This document shows, piece after piece, positions 8,131-17,261 of a stretch of 64,000 nt of DNA. The stretch's first letter is position 1. Each line of letters opens with the position of its first letter. The DNA comes from Butyrivibrio sp. (lineage in GTDB: Bacteria; Bacillota; Clostridia; Lachnospirales; Lachnospiraceae), in NCBI GenBank assembly GCA_016297265.1, contig JAEDHB010000003.1:17033-81032 (forward strand), in the 5' to 3' direction. Below the pieces are notes generated by a model. It was not told where the DNA came from and searched no databases. It saw nothing but the letters and a program-made list of their open reading frames with translations. The translations under genes and the position numbers were made by a program.

Positions 8131-10557
8131 ATGAAACATATTACCACAGTAATTAAGGGAAATATTAAGAAAAATAAAGGCGTATACATAAGTGTTTTTG
8201 TTCTTATGCTTATTGTATCCGTGGCAATGTTTTCTGTTTTGACATATTATATTGACACACATAAGCGTGATGCGGAAGTTATGAAGGAAAATCATTTTGG
8301 CGATATTTTTGCGGCCCTTAGAAATGATGCCTCCCTCAGGATGCTGGATGTGAATCCGGATGACCTGATAAGAAAAATAGAGAGCTGCGATGATGTAAAA
8401 GAAGTCGTACAAAGTACCACTGTTTTTGCTAATCTGTATGAATGTGCCGGTACGGAGAATACCAGAAATATTTTTCTGATAGATGGCAATGATGAAAATA
8501 TTCATTACTCGCAGTATGATGAGAACGGCAATAAGATTGATTACGAAATCAAAGAAGGCGAGATAAGCGTTCCGGTAAGTTTTGAGTCACTGTATCATTG
8601 TAAAATTGGCGATACCGTGTCCTTCGGAAAGCGCGGCAACACAAAACAGTTCAAAATCGCTTCATATCTTGAGGACCCGTTCATGGGTTCGTCCGTTATG
8701 GGAATTAAGACCTGTCTTCTCAATTCCAAGGATTTTGCAAATATCGTGGAGCAACATGACCGTGTAATTGCAAAAATGACAGATGATGATGAAGAAAATG
8801 AAAAACTCTTCGAAGACGAGATTTTTTTCAAGGGAAGAGTACTCAATATTTTTAAGGGTGAGAATTCGAACCTTAATGCGGTGGAGTTTGAAAAAGCCAT
8901 CAACAAGGTCAGCGGAATGTCAAGCTTTTGCTGGATTACACTGTCACAGGAACAGGCAGTCAAGTATATGATGACTTTGAGCAATATTTACATTGCAATT
9001 CTAATGGTGTTTGTATTGGTTCTGCTGGTTGCAACAATGGTAGTTCTGGGACACAACATCGGAAGCAGTATCGAGCTTGATTATACGAATATAGGAATTC
9101 TTAAGGCAGTTGGAATGAGAAACAGAGCAGTGCGCGGCACCTTCATTATCGGATACCTGACTATGGTGGTTTTAGCTATGATAGTAGCCATTCCATGCTC
9201 TATTCCGCTTGTGAAATTTATCAGCAAAATAACAAGACCAACCTCCGGATTGTATCTGTCCACTGTAATCAACCTTCCGGTAGTATTCATTGTTATGGCT
9301 GCCCTGATAGCAATTATTAGCCTGTTCATATATGTTAAGACCATAAGAGTCGGAAGAATAACTCCGCTCAAGGCAATAAACGGAGGAATCGGAAATGTGC
9401 ATTTTTCAAGTTTTATGAAGCTTCCGATTTCAAAAAAATTTCTCAACCTGTCCATAGCATATCGACAGTTCGTGTCTGAGAAAAAACAGTACCTGTCCGT
9501 TATTCTTGTGACGGCGGTGCTCACCCTCTGTATGATTCTTATCAGTAATCTGTGCAGCTGGGCCAATGATAAAAGAACATTGTTGAACATGTTCAATGTA
9601 ACGGTCTATGATATGGAGGCAAGTTATAAGAGTGATGAAATACAGCATGAGGCTGAGAAAATAATTTCAAAATACACATCCTTTGAAAGCTGCAGAGTGT
9701 ATCGGGAATATGTGTTATTTGATGATATGCTGACCAACGTTGTGGTGGTGGATGATACTAATCTTTTCAAGGATTTAGTAAAGGGAAGATACTGTAAATA
9801 TGACAATGAAATTATGATAACCCAGTTCATTTCCGAGGAGTTCAAGCTTGATATCGGTGATGAGGTTGAAGTTGAAAAGAACGGCATCTGTGCAATGTAT
9901 GTTATTTCGGGAATATATGATGGAGCCAATGACCAGGGGCTTAATTTCACGATGGGTCTGAATGCTTACAAAAGAATTGTGGATGAGGGAAAAATAGATA
10001 AACAATTCGGCGCAGTGCAGTACAGGCTTGAGGACGCATCCGTGTATGACGATATTTTCAGGGAAATAGATGCAAAATATGAAAACGAAAAGGATTTTAT
10101 GCTGTGCAATGTTTATGAGGATGACGGATTTGATACTGGTTCCATTACCGTCGCAATATCAGCATTTACAATTCTTATATATATTATCGGGGCAGTATTC
10201 ATTTTGGTTACCGTATCGATAGTATGCAGCAAGTTTATCAGAAGAGAAAAGAAGGATTACGGAATTTATAAGGCTGTGGGTGTTCCTTCAAAAAAACTCA
10301 GATTACAGCTTGCTTTGAGATTTGCGGTGGCATCCTTTATAGGCGCAGTTATTGGTGTGATATTCAATATTTTGTTTAGTAAGAAAATATTTAATATTTG
10401 TTTTCAGGCGTTTGGAATATACAATTACAATGCGAAGCCGTCAATCGGCATTTATGTGATACCGGTTATATTTATGACAGTTCTGTTTACATTATTTACT
10501 TATATTTTGTCAAGAAAAGTAAAAAAAGTTGATGTAAGATTATTGATAACCGAATAA
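8131..10557 (+). CDS. ABC transporter permease with two FtsX domains
   Basis: An 808-residue permease. A helix near residues 17-40 is followed by a large extracytoplasmic region, then three helices (about 285-420) forming the first FtsX domain with the GILKAVGM element. A helix near 455-475 and a second external domain precede the last three helices (about 680-800), with the matching YGIYKAVGV element. The duplicated layout is that of MacB/BceB-like permeases without the periplasmic hairpin of Gram-negative MacB. AGGAGGG lies before the ATG. It forms an operon with the ATPase and ends at a strong terminator. Confidence 0.9.
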   Translation: MKHITTVIKGNIKKNKGVYISVFVLMLIVSVAMFSVLTYYIDTHKRDAEVMKENHFGDIFAALRNDASLRMLDVNPDDLIRKIESCDDVKEVVQSTTVFANLYECAGTENTRNIFLIDGNDENIHYSQYDENGNKIDYEIKEGEISVPVSFESLYHCKIGDTVSFGKRGNTKQFKIASYLEDPFMGSSVMGIKTCLLNSKDFANIVEQHDRVIAKMTDDDEENEKLFEDEIFFKGRVLNIFKGENSNLNAVEFEKAINKVSGMSSFCWITLSQEQAVKYMMTLSNIYIAILMVFVLVLLVATMVVLGHNIGSSIELDYTNIGILKAVGMRNRAVRGTFIIGYLTMVVLAMIVAIPCSIPLVKFISKITRPTSGLYLSTVINLPVVFIVMAALIAIISLFIYVKTIRVGRITPLKAINGGIGNVHFSSFMKLPISKKFLNLSIAYRQFVSEKKQYLSVILVTAVLTLCMILISNLCSWANDKRTLLNMFNVTVYDMEASYKSDEIQHEAEKIISKYTSFESCRVYREYVLFDDMLTNVVVVDDTNLFKDLVKGRYCKYDNEIMITQFISEEFKLDIGDEVEVEKNGICAMYVISGIYDGANDQGLNFTMGLNAYKRIVDEGKIDKQFGAVQYRLEDASVYDDIFREIDAKYENEKDFMLCNVYEDDGFDTGSITVAISAFTILIYIIGAVFILVTVSIVCSKFIRREKKDYGIYKAVGVPSKKLRLQLALRFAVASFIGAVIGVIFNILFSKKIFNICFQAFGIYNYNAKPSIGIYVIPVIFMTVLFTLFTYILSRKVKKVDVRLLITE

Positions 10558-10562
10558 AATAA

Positions 10563-10606
10563 TAAACCGGGTTTGCGAAGGATTAATGCGCAAACCCGGT
10601 TGTTGC
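10563..10606. terminator. Bidirectional terminator between ABC permease and murG
   Basis: AACCGGGTTTGCG and CGCAAACCCGGTT form a perfect 13-bp stem around a GAAGGATTAATG-type loop. The T tract is short on both strands. It sits between convergent genes and probably serves both. Confidence 0.7.
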
Positions 10607-10625
10607 CGTTCCTAGGTATGTATTT

Positions 10626-11693
10626 CTATTTTGCCCTTACTTCTTCGAGAAGCGCCATAATTGTGCTTATGGAATCGCCCTGTCCGCCTTCTTCCATAGC
10701 TTTGACATATTTATCCCTATCCTGATAGAGTGCCATAATAGTGTCATATAAAAGATTATCTGAAAGTTCTTCTTCTTCAATCATGCAGGAAAATCCCTGT
10801 TTTGTAAAGGAACGGGCGTTGAGCACCTGATCACCCCTACTGGCTTCAGCGGAAAGCGGAATCAGAAGGTTTGGTTTTTTCATTGCGAGCAGTTCGCAGA
10901 TTACATTTGCACCGGCTCTTGAAATAACAATGTCGGCAGCGGCAAATAAATCCTTGAGTTCTTCCTTAATATACTCAAACTGGCGATATCCCGTGGTATT
11001 GTCAAAGCTGGAATCAGTCTTACCCTGTCCGCAGATATGGATTATCTGGAAATCCTGAAGGAGGCGTGGAAGAATAGCTCTCACAGCCTCATTAACACGG
11101 AGGGCGCCAAGGCTTCCGCCGATAATCATAATAACCGGTTTGGAGGTGTTGAAGCCACAGAAGTTAAGGCCTGCGGCACGGTCTCCATGCTTGAGTTCCT
11201 CGCGGATTGGGGTTCCGGTTAATACACCCTTTCCGTCAGGTATCATTTTGACAGTTTCAGGGAAATTGCAGCATACCTTGCAGGCATATTTCTGCGCAAG
11301 TCTGTTGGCGAGACCCGGCGTCATATCCGATTCATGGATGAGGGTTGGTATTTTGTTTTTCCCGGCAGCTCTCACAACCGGAACCGTTACAAAACCGCCC
11401 TTGGAAAATACCACATCGGGCTTGATTTTCTTCACAAGCTTCCCGGCCTGACGCATGCCCTTAAGGATGCGGAAGAGGTCGGTAAAATTCTTCATGGAAA
11501 GATATCTGCGAAGCTTTCCTGAGGAGATGCCGTAGTATTTTACTCCGAGTTCCTCTATAAGTGTCTTTTCAATTCCGGTGTATGAACCAATATAGTGTAC
11601 TTCGTAGCCGGCTTCTTTAAGATGCGGAAGAAGTGCAATATTGGGAGTAACATGGCCGGCAGTACCGCCGCCCGTCAATATAATTTTTTTCAT
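10626..11693 (-). CDS. murG: MurG, UDP-GlcNAc:undecaprenyl-PP-MurNAc-pentapeptide GlcNAc transferase
   Basis: Adds GlcNAc to lipid I to form lipid II on the inner face of the membrane. The 355-residue protein starts MKKIILTGGGTAGHV, the family's first glycine-rich loop, followed by SKGGFVTVP, a HESD element, GGSLGA and SRAGANVICELLA of the donor-binding C-terminal domain. Start 11693 was chosen because AGAGG lies upstream and MKKI is the family start; the frame is open for 12 more codons. It is separate from the usual mur cluster here, with mtnN divergent upstream. Confidence 0.95.
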   Translation of the reverse strand: MKKIILTGGGTAGHVTPNIALLPHLKEAGYEVHYIGSYTGIEKTLIEELGVKYYGISSGKLRRYLSMKNFTDLFRILKGMRQAGKLVKKIKPDVVFSKGGFVTVPVVRAAGKNKIPTLIHESDMTPGLANRLAQKYACKVCCNFPETVKMIPDGKGVLTGTPIREELKHGDRAAGLNFCGFNTSKPVIMIIGGSLGALRVNEAVRAILPRLLQDFQIIHICGQGKTDSSFDNTTGYRQFEYIKEELKDLFAAADIVISRAGANVICELLAMKKPNLLIPLSAEASRGDQVLNARSFTKQGFSCMIEEEELSDNLLYDTIMALYQDRDKYVKAMEEGGQGDSISTIMALLEEVRAK

Positions 11694-11743
11694 AATATGC
11701 CTCTGTAATGTTTTTTTTAAGTATAGCACACATGATGCGAAAG

Positions 11744-11752
11744 TGGTATAAT
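11744..11752 (+). promoter_or_regulatory. Extended -10 promoter for mtnN
   Basis: TGGTATAAT is a perfect extended -10 (TGN-TATAAT) 31 bases before the mtnN start. No clear -35 box is visible, as is common for extended -10 promoters. Confidence 0.6.
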
Positions 11753-11782
11753 CAATCTAAAATATGCAGCGGAGGATGTAAA

Positions 11783-12475
11783 ATGTTAGGAATTATTGGA
11801 GCAATGGATGAGGAAATCAGCCAGATTGCGGAGCTCATGACGGATGTGGAAGAGACAACAATTGCTGAAATGACTTTCAAAAAAGGTACCATTGGCGGCA
11901 AGGAGGTTGTGGCGGTGAGAAGCGGCATCGGAAAGGTTAATGCGGCTATGTGCACACAGATTCTTGCGACATATTTTCATGTGGACAGTGTTATTAATAC
12001 CGGAGTTGCAGGCTCATTAAGGAATGAAATCAACATCGGAGATATCGTTATTTCAACTGATGCGCTGCAGCATGATATGGATGCAACGGGATTTGGCTAT
12101 GAGCTCGGCGTGATTCCAAGAATGAAGGTATCGACTTTTGTTGCGGACGACAGGCTTGCAAAGCTTGCCAAGGAGGCGTGCATCGAGGCAAACCTTGGCA
12201 TCGGCGTTCACTGCGGACGAGTTGTGAGCGGGGACCAGTTTATTACCGATAAAGCGACAAAGCAGCGCCTAATAGATAATTTTGACGGCTATTGCACGGA
12301 GATGGAGGGCGCGGCAATCGCACAGGCAGCATATCTTAACGGCATTCCATTCCTTGTTATTAGGGCTATTTCCGACAAAGCTGATGACAGCGCCAATATG
12401 GATTACAGCGAATTTGAGAGACATGCCATTGATAATTCAGTTGCACTTATGAAAATACTGATTGCCAATATTTAG
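11783..12475 (+). CDS. mtnN: 5'-methylthioadenosine/S-adenosylhomocysteine nucleosidase
   Basis: Cleaves adenine from MTA and SAH in the methyl cycle and methionine salvage. The 230-residue protein starts MLGIIGAMDEEI, has SGIGKVNAA and NTGVAGSL of the PNP/UDP fold, MEGAAIAQ with the catalytic-site glutamates, and AISDKAD with the catalytic aspartate. GGAGG lies upstream of ATG 11783; the frame is open upstream but those codons cross the promoter. It is monocistronic and divergent from murG. Confidence 0.95.
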   Translation: MLGIIGAMDEEISQIAELMTDVEETTIAEMTFKKGTIGGKEVVAVRSGIGKVNAAMCTQILATYFHVDSVINTGVAGSLRNEINIGDIVISTDALQHDMDATGFGYELGVIPRMKVSTFVADDRLAKLAKEACIEANLGIGVHCGRVVSGDQFITDKATKQRLIDNFDGYCTEMEGAAIAQAAYLNGIPFLVIRAISDKADDSANMDYSEFERHAIDNSVALMKILIANI

Positions 12476-12568
12476 CAAATTTTGGGAGAAAAAATCGAAG
12501 AATAACGGATACTTTCAGTCCTCTTTTTGGGTATGCTTAATACAGGATATTCAAAAGGAGGATTTTTT

Positions 12569-13168
12569 ATGTATTTCTATATGCTGGCAGCGGCAGCTTT
12601 TCTTGTAGGGGTAATTTGCAACAGCATTCTTCGGAGCGGAGTTAACGAGCTGACAAGTAATGCGGAGAATATGGAAACGGCGGATAACGGTTTTTTCAGG
12701 CAGATGAAGCTCAAGTACGAAAATACCATAAAGAACGGCAGGGAAATCAACAATATGGAAGCCTTTGCCGAAAAATTTCTGCAAAAGTACAGATTTCGCG
12801 GTTTTAAGCTTTCCAGCTTTGAAAAAGGCTCCTCTTTTGCAGCGGGAATGTGCATGATTTTCGGCATTGCCGGCGCAATGATGGATAAAAGTCATGTGGT
12901 GGAATATGTGCTTGTAGGTTTTCTTGCCATGTATGTGATAGTCGGAACGAGGAAAATGATTGATGTACAGGGGAAAACTAAAACAGTTGTAGTTGACATT
13001 GTGGATTATTTTGAAAACAGATTTTATGCCGCAGCGAAGGAAGATGCTGTAAAGGAACCCGAGAAACCCGCAGAAAAGGTTGAAAAGAAAGCGTGCGAAC
13101 CTGAGGTGAGATTTACTAAGGAAGAAAAAAAGATTATTGACGAAATTTTGCGTGAATATTTGGGTTGA
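12569..13168 (+). CDS. Membrane protein of unknown function
   Basis: A 199-residue protein I do not recognise. It has a hydrophobic N-terminal helix (about 3-22), a charged middle region (about 30-85), two adjacent helices (about 90-108 and 112-130) and a highly charged tail with Pro-Glu-Lys repeats that ends in KEEKKIIDEILREYLG. The start at 12569 is fixed by AAGGAGG eight bases upstream; the longer frame has no ribosome site. It lies just before pgi, whose promoter overlaps its stop, so it is probably transcribed alone. Confidence 0.7.
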   Translation: MYFYMLAAAAFLVGVICNSILRSGVNELTSNAENMETADNGFFRQMKLKYENTIKNGREINNMEAFAEKFLQKYRFRGFKLSSFEKGSSFAAGMCMIFGIAGAMMDKSHVVEYVLVGFLAMYVIVGTRKMIDVQGKTKTVVVDIVDYFENRFYAAAKEDAVKEPEKPAEKVEKKACEPEVRFTKEEKKIIDEILREYLG

Positions 13169-13193
13169 ATATTATAAACAATTCTACTATAAT
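13165..13193 (+). promoter_or_regulatory. SigA-type promoter of pgi
   Basis: TTGAAT (13165-13170), a 17-base spacer and TATAAT (13188-13193). It overlaps the stop of the preceding gene and gives a leader of about 35 bases. Confidence 0.7.
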
Positions 13194-13232
13194 AAAAGGA
13201 GTTTTGAAAAATAGTGACAAAGGAGAATGGAA

Positions 13233-14588
13233 ATGAGTAAAGTAACATTTGATTATTCAAAGGCAACCGGTTTTATTTCTGAGGCTGATATTCAGAATAT
13301 GAAAGAAAAGACACTTGCGGCAAGGGATGTTCTTGTAAGCAGAAGCGGAGCAGGAAATGATTTCCTTGGATGGATTGACCTTCCTGTTAATTATGACAAG
13401 GAAGAATTTGACAGAATCAAGGCTGCTGCAAAGAAAATCCAGAATGATTCCGAGGTATTCATTGTAATCGGTATCGGCGGTTCTTATCTTGGTGCCAGAG
13501 CTGCAATTGATTTCTTAAGACATGGCTTCTATAACAATGTTGATAAGAGCATCAGAAAAACTCCTGAGATATATTACTGTGGTAACAATATCAGCAGTAC
13601 ATACCTCAAGGGACTTATTGATGTAATCGGAGACAGAGATTTCTCAGTCAATATTATCTCAAAATCCGGAACAACAACTGAGCCGGCTATCGCATTCCGT
13701 GTATTTAAGGAAATGCTTGAGAAAAAATATGGTCATGATGAGGCAGTTAAGAGAATTTATGCCACAACAGATAAAGCTAAGGGAGCATTAAAGAATCTTG
13801 CGACAGAGGAAGGATACGAGACATTTGTAGTGCCTGATGATGTCGGAGGAAGATTCTCGGTTCTTACAGCAGTAGGTCTTTTACCAATCGCAGTAAGTGG
13901 TGCCGATATCACTAAGCTTATGGAGGGCGCTGCTTCAGGAAGAACGCTTGCACTTGAGAATGATTTTGAAGACAATGATGCTCTTTTGTATGCTACAATG
14001 CGTAACATTCTCCATATGAATAAGAATAAATCAATCGAAATCGTAGCCAACTACGAGCCAAGCCTTCATTATGTATCAGAGTGGTGGAAACAGCTTTACG
14101 GTGAGAGTGAAGGAAAGGATGGAAAGGGTATTTTCCCTACAGCATGCGACTTCACAACAGATTTGCACTCAATGGGACAGTTCATTCAGGAAGGCTCAAG
14201 ACTTATGTTCGAGACCGTTCTCAATGTTGAAAAACCAACCAATGAGCTTGTTATCGGACTTGAGGATGTTGACCTTGACGGCCTTAATTATCTTGCGGGC
14301 AAATCCATCGATTTTGTTAACAAGAGCGCAATGACAGGTGTTATCGTTGCTCATACAGATGGTGACGTTCCAAATCTTGTAGTTAACATTCCTGAGCAGA
14401 ATGAATACTATCTCGGACAGTTATTCTACTTCTTCGAATTTGCGTGCGGCGTAAGCGGTTATATGCTTGGAGTTAACCCATTCAACCAGCCGGGCGTTGA
14501 AAGCTATAAGAAAAATATGTTCGCACTTCTCGGAAAACCGGGATTTGAAAAAGAACGTGAAGAGATTATGGCAAGACTTGGGAAATAA
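13233..14588 (+). CDS. pgi: Glucose-6-phosphate isomerase
   Basis: Interconverts glucose-6-phosphate and fructose-6-phosphate in glycolysis. The 451-residue protein is of the short Gram-positive type. It carries IGIGGSYLGARA, the sugar-phosphate loop ISKSGTTTEPA, GGRFSVLT, and the C-terminal FNQPGVESYKKNMF with the catalytic lysine. Start 13233 was chosen over ATG 13227 for its 7-base spacing to AAGGAG. It has its own promoter and a terminator at 14601-14629. It would take up glucose-6-phosphate from the phosphorylases encoded elsewhere in the window. Confidence 0.97.
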   Translation: MSKVTFDYSKATGFISEADIQNMKEKTLAARDVLVSRSGAGNDFLGWIDLPVNYDKEEFDRIKAAAKKIQNDSEVFIVIGIGGSYLGARAAIDFLRHGFYNNVDKSIRKTPEIYYCGNNISSTYLKGLIDVIGDRDFSVNIISKSGTTTEPAIAFRVFKEMLEKKYGHDEAVKRIYATTDKAKGALKNLATEEGYETFVVPDDVGGRFSVLTAVGLLPIAVSGADITKLMEGAASGRTLALENDFEDNDALLYATMRNILHMNKNKSIEIVANYEPSLHYVSEWWKQLYGESEGKDGKGIFPTACDFTTDLHSMGQFIQEGSRLMFETVLNVEKPTNELVIGLEDVDLDGLNYLAGKSIDFVNKSAMTGVIVAHTDGDVPNLVVNIPEQNEYYLGQLFYFFEFACGVSGYMLGVNPFNQPGVESYKKNMFALLGKPGFEKEREEIMARLGK

Positions 14589-14600
14589 TACAAATATCGC

Positions 14601-14629
14601 CGGAGGAGCAATCCTCCGGTTTGTTTTTT
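14601..14629 (+). terminator. Terminator after pgi
   Basis: CGGAGGA-GCAA-TCCTCCG, a 7-bp GC-rich stem, is followed by GTTTGTTTTTTGG. It lies between pgi and the dehydrogenase gene, so read-through into the latter may be partial. Confidence 0.75.
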
Positions 14630-14642
14630 GGAGGAAAAGGCA

Positions 14643-15599
14643 ATGAAAATAGTATTTGCGGACGGAAAGACCCTGGGAAAGGACTGCGATTTGTCAGGCT
14701 TTGAGAAATTCGGGCAGCTTACCGTGTATCCGGTTACATCCCATGCAGAGCTTGCAGAGCGCGTTGAGGATGCGGACATTATTTTGACGAATAAGGTGGT
14801 AATTGATAAGGAAGTAATGGATTCCTGCAAAAACCTGAAATACATAGGAATTGCAGCAACCGGGTTCAATAATGTTGACATAGCTTATGCAAAATCAAAG
14901 AATATCACGGTTACAAATGTAAGGGGTTATTCCACGGATATTGTCGCGCAGCACACCTTTGCCCTTCTGTTTCAGGTTATGGAGCAGATATCATATTTTG
15001 ACAGTTATGTAAAAAGCGGGGATTATTCAAAGAATGATATTTTTACCCATCTTGACAGACCGTTTATGGAAATCGCCGGCAAAACCTGGGGAATTATCGG
15101 TCTTGGCGAAATCGGCCGCAGGGTTGCGGCGATTGCCTCCGCTTTTGGATGCCGCGTAATATACTATTCTACCAGCGGAAATAACAATAATTCTGACTAT
15201 GAGAGAGTGGATTTTGATGCTCTTCTCAGGGAGTCGGACATTGTATCCATACATGCGCCACTCAATGAAAATACGGAAGGTCTCATGAACAGTTCGGCCT
15301 TTGATAAAATGAAAAAAACTGCTTATCTTATTAATGTGGGCAGGGGCCCGATTGTTGTGGATAAAGATCTTGCCGAAGCGATTGACGGTGGGAAAATAGC
15401 AGGCGCAGGAATAGATGTTTTCGGTTCAGAACCGATACCTTCCGACAACCCTTTGCCGGGAATTGTGAATAAGGAGAGAATTGTGATGACGCCGCACATT
15501 GCCTGGGCAAGTACTGAGGCAAGAAACCGTCTGGTCAATGAGATGATTTGCAATCTGGAAGCTTTCTTAGCAGGGGAAAAAAGAAATGTTGTAAATTAA
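14643..15599 (+). CDS. D-2-hydroxyacid dehydrogenase (glycerate dehydrogenase-like)
   Basis: An NAD(P)-dependent reductase of 2-oxoacids; 318 residues. The Rossmann motif is GIIGLGEIGRRVA near residues 147-160. The catalytic arginine is in NVGRGP, the glutamate in FGSEP and the histidine in TPHIAWAS. The sequence form (ATGFNNVD, VRGYSTD) is that of hydroxypyruvate/glycerate dehydrogenases. Start 14643 follows GGAGG. The stop overlaps, convergently, the stop of the small gene on the other strand by four bases. The exact substrate cannot be read from the sequence. Confidence 0.88.
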   Translation: MKIVFADGKTLGKDCDLSGFEKFGQLTVYPVTSHAELAERVEDADIILTNKVVIDKEVMDSCKNLKYIGIAATGFNNVDIAYAKSKNITVTNVRGYSTDIVAQHTFALLFQVMEQISYFDSYVKSGDYSKNDIFTHLDRPFMEIAGKTWGIIGLGEIGRRVAAIASAFGCRVIYYSTSGNNNNSDYERVDFDALLRESDIVSIHAPLNENTEGLMNSSAFDKMKKTAYLINVGRGPIVVDKDLAEAIDGGKIAGAGIDVFGSEPIPSDNPLPGIVNKERIVMTPHIAWASTEARNRLVNEMICNLEAFLAGEKRNVVN

Positions 15600-15865
15600 T
15601 CCTCTTCTATGACGTGAATTTCAAGATAATCAAAATCAATAGGCTCTATGAAACTATCCTGGGTGAAACGTGCTTTATCATAGCGCTTGAAATCCTTGAT
15701 AGTTAAGTCGAGCCATATTGGTGTGGATAAATCAAAGTTATGGCAAGCCTCCTCCAGCGCAGCAAAAATTTTCTGTGTGCGGGACATTTTTGCATCAGCA
15801 TTTTCAATTACTATATCTTTTAACATTCTTGTATCCTTGAATACCTTGAACCAAACTCTGAACAT
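15596..15865 (-). CDS. Small conserved protein of unknown function
   Basis: An 89-residue acidic protein with no signal or membrane helix. It starts MFRVWFKVFKDTRMLKD and has a central segment resembling small conserved Clostridial proteins that I cannot name. AGAGAGGA lies upstream of the ATG. It converges on the dehydrogenase gene and the two stops overlap by four bases without a terminator. Function unknown; it is kept as a gene because of the ribosome site, length and compositional fit. Confidence 0.6.
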   Translation of the reverse strand: MFRVWFKVFKDTRMLKDIVIENADAKMSRTQKIFAALEEACHNFDLSTPIWLDLTIKDFKRYDKARFTQDSFIEPIDFDYLEIHVIEED

Positions 15866-15981
15866 ATTGAGAATCCTCTCTGTAATACTTATGGAAAAAG
15901 TTTATAACATAAACTCAAATAAATCAAGAAAGCATTAGTGGGGTATTGATTTATTTATTTATGTGTGATAAACTTCGATAC

Positions 15982-16009
15982 ATATACAAGTGTCAAGACA
16001 CTTGTATAT
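15982..16009. promoter_or_regulatory. Perfect 13-bp inverted repeat, candidate operator
   Basis: ATATACAAGTGTC and GACACTTGTATAT are perfect reverse complements separated by AA. The element lies 29 bases upstream of the PTS IIC-like start and no T tract follows, so it is not a terminator. It could be the binding site of a dimeric repressor. No regulator gene is adjacent. Confidence 0.6.
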
Positions 16010-16037
16010 ACATAAACTTTTGATGGAGATTTAGAAA

Positions 16038-17108
16038 ATGGCAAAAGAAGGAAAAAGTAAGTCAACAAAAAATTATTTGCATCATATTTTTATTGACGGA
16101 TTTAGCGGAATGGCGTTGGGTTTATTTGCAACGCTGATAATCGGAACAATTCTCGGACAGATTGGTAAGTTCATTCCGGGCGTTGTGGGTGACTATATTA
16201 CATATGTAAGTAACATAGCAAAAAGCCTTATGGGCGCCGGCATCGGTGTGGGTATTGCCAGCAAATTTAAGGAAGGCCCTCTGGTGACTGTTGCGGCGGC
16301 TGTCGCAGGAATGGTGGGTGCGTTCCCTTCAATAATCACTACTGGAGCAATCGCATTGGGCGCGCCGGGTAATCCGTTAAGTGCGTTTGTTGCAGCATTT
16401 GTGGCAATAGAAATCGGAAGATTAATAGCAGGCAAAACACCGGTGGATATCATTCTCACACCATTGGTTGTTATTCTTGTCGGTGGTGTTATTGCATATT
16501 TTGCCGGTCCGTATATAGCAAAATTCACCAACTGGCTGGGTGAATTGATTACAATTAATGTTGAAGAACATCCTTTGATTGGAGGTATAGTTGTATCCGC
16601 ACTTATGGGTATTTTCCTCACATTACCGATAAGTTCGGCAGCTATCGGAATCGTATTTGGTCTGAGCGGACTATCTGCCGGTGCGGCAACGGTGGGATGC
16701 TGTTGTCAGATGGTAGGATTCGCAGTTATGAGTTTCAGGGAAAATAAATTCGGCGGACTCATATCCCAGGGACTTGGAACTTCCATGATTCAGATGCCGA
16801 ATATTATCAAGAATCCAAGAGTATGGATTCCGCCGATTGTATCAAGTATTCTTTTGGCACCGCTTTCGACACTTGTATTCAAAATGCACAGCGATGCAGT
16901 TGGCTCAGGAATGGGTTCGTCAGGACTTGTAGGACAGTTTGAGGCATATGCAACAATGGTTTCGGAGGGGATGAAACCTATTGTGGCAATCGGAGAAATT
17001 GCTCTTATGCATTTTATTTTGCCGGCAGTGCTTACGCTGCTTATCTCTGAAGGATTCAGAAAGGCACAGTGGATTAAGGCGGGCGACCTTAAGGTGGATG
17101 CAGAATAA
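16038..17108 (+). CDS. PTS IIC-like membrane protein (PF13303 / PfoR-like)
   Basis: A 356-residue protein with about nine to ten hydrophobic segments, rich in glycine and alanine. The sequence matches the PTS_EIIC_2 family, which includes PfoR-like proteins: GMALGLFATLIIGTILGQIG near the N-terminus, GAGIGVGIA, and SSAAIGIVFGLSGLSAGAATVGC in the middle. No IIA or IIB gene is adjacent, so either it uses distant components or it is not a phosphotransferase transporter. ATG 16038 is preceded by GATGGAG. A large inverted repeat lies in its promoter region and a terminator follows. Confidence 0.8.
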   Translation: MAKEGKSKSTKNYLHHIFIDGFSGMALGLFATLIIGTILGQIGKFIPGVVGDYITYVSNIAKSLMGAGIGVGIASKFKEGPLVTVAAAVAGMVGAFPSIITTGAIALGAPGNPLSAFVAAFVAIEIGRLIAGKTPVDIILTPLVVILVGGVIAYFAGPYIAKFTNWLGELITINVEEHPLIGGIVVSALMGIFLTLPISSAAIGIVFGLSGLSAGAATVGCCCQMVGFAVMSFRENKFGGLISQGLGTSMIQMPNIIKNPRVWIPPIVSSILLAPLSTLVFKMHSDAVGSGMGSSGLVGQFEAYATMVSEGMKPIVAIGEIALMHFILPAVLTLLISEGFRKAQWIKAGDLKVDAE

Positions 17109-17137
17109 CCCAATTCAATATATTTTTTTCAAGGCGG

Positions 17138-17178
17138 ACCATCGTAAATATTGATTGTTTACGATGGTTTTGCTTTTA
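17138..17178 (+). terminator. Terminator after the PTS IIC-like gene
   Basis: ACCATCGTAAA and TTTACGATGGT form an 11-bp perfect stem around a 9-base loop, followed by TTTTGCTTTT. Confidence 0.8.
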
Positions 17179-17261
17179 GTATTTTGTTGAAAAAACAGAG
17201 TGGATGATTTATAATTATCTTAGCAATTTTCGTAACAACATAATTGATGGAGGTTAGCAGT

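Noticed and set aside
9081..9596. 171-codon minus-strand frame inside the FtsX permease
   Set aside because: Shadow of the permease, without start signals.
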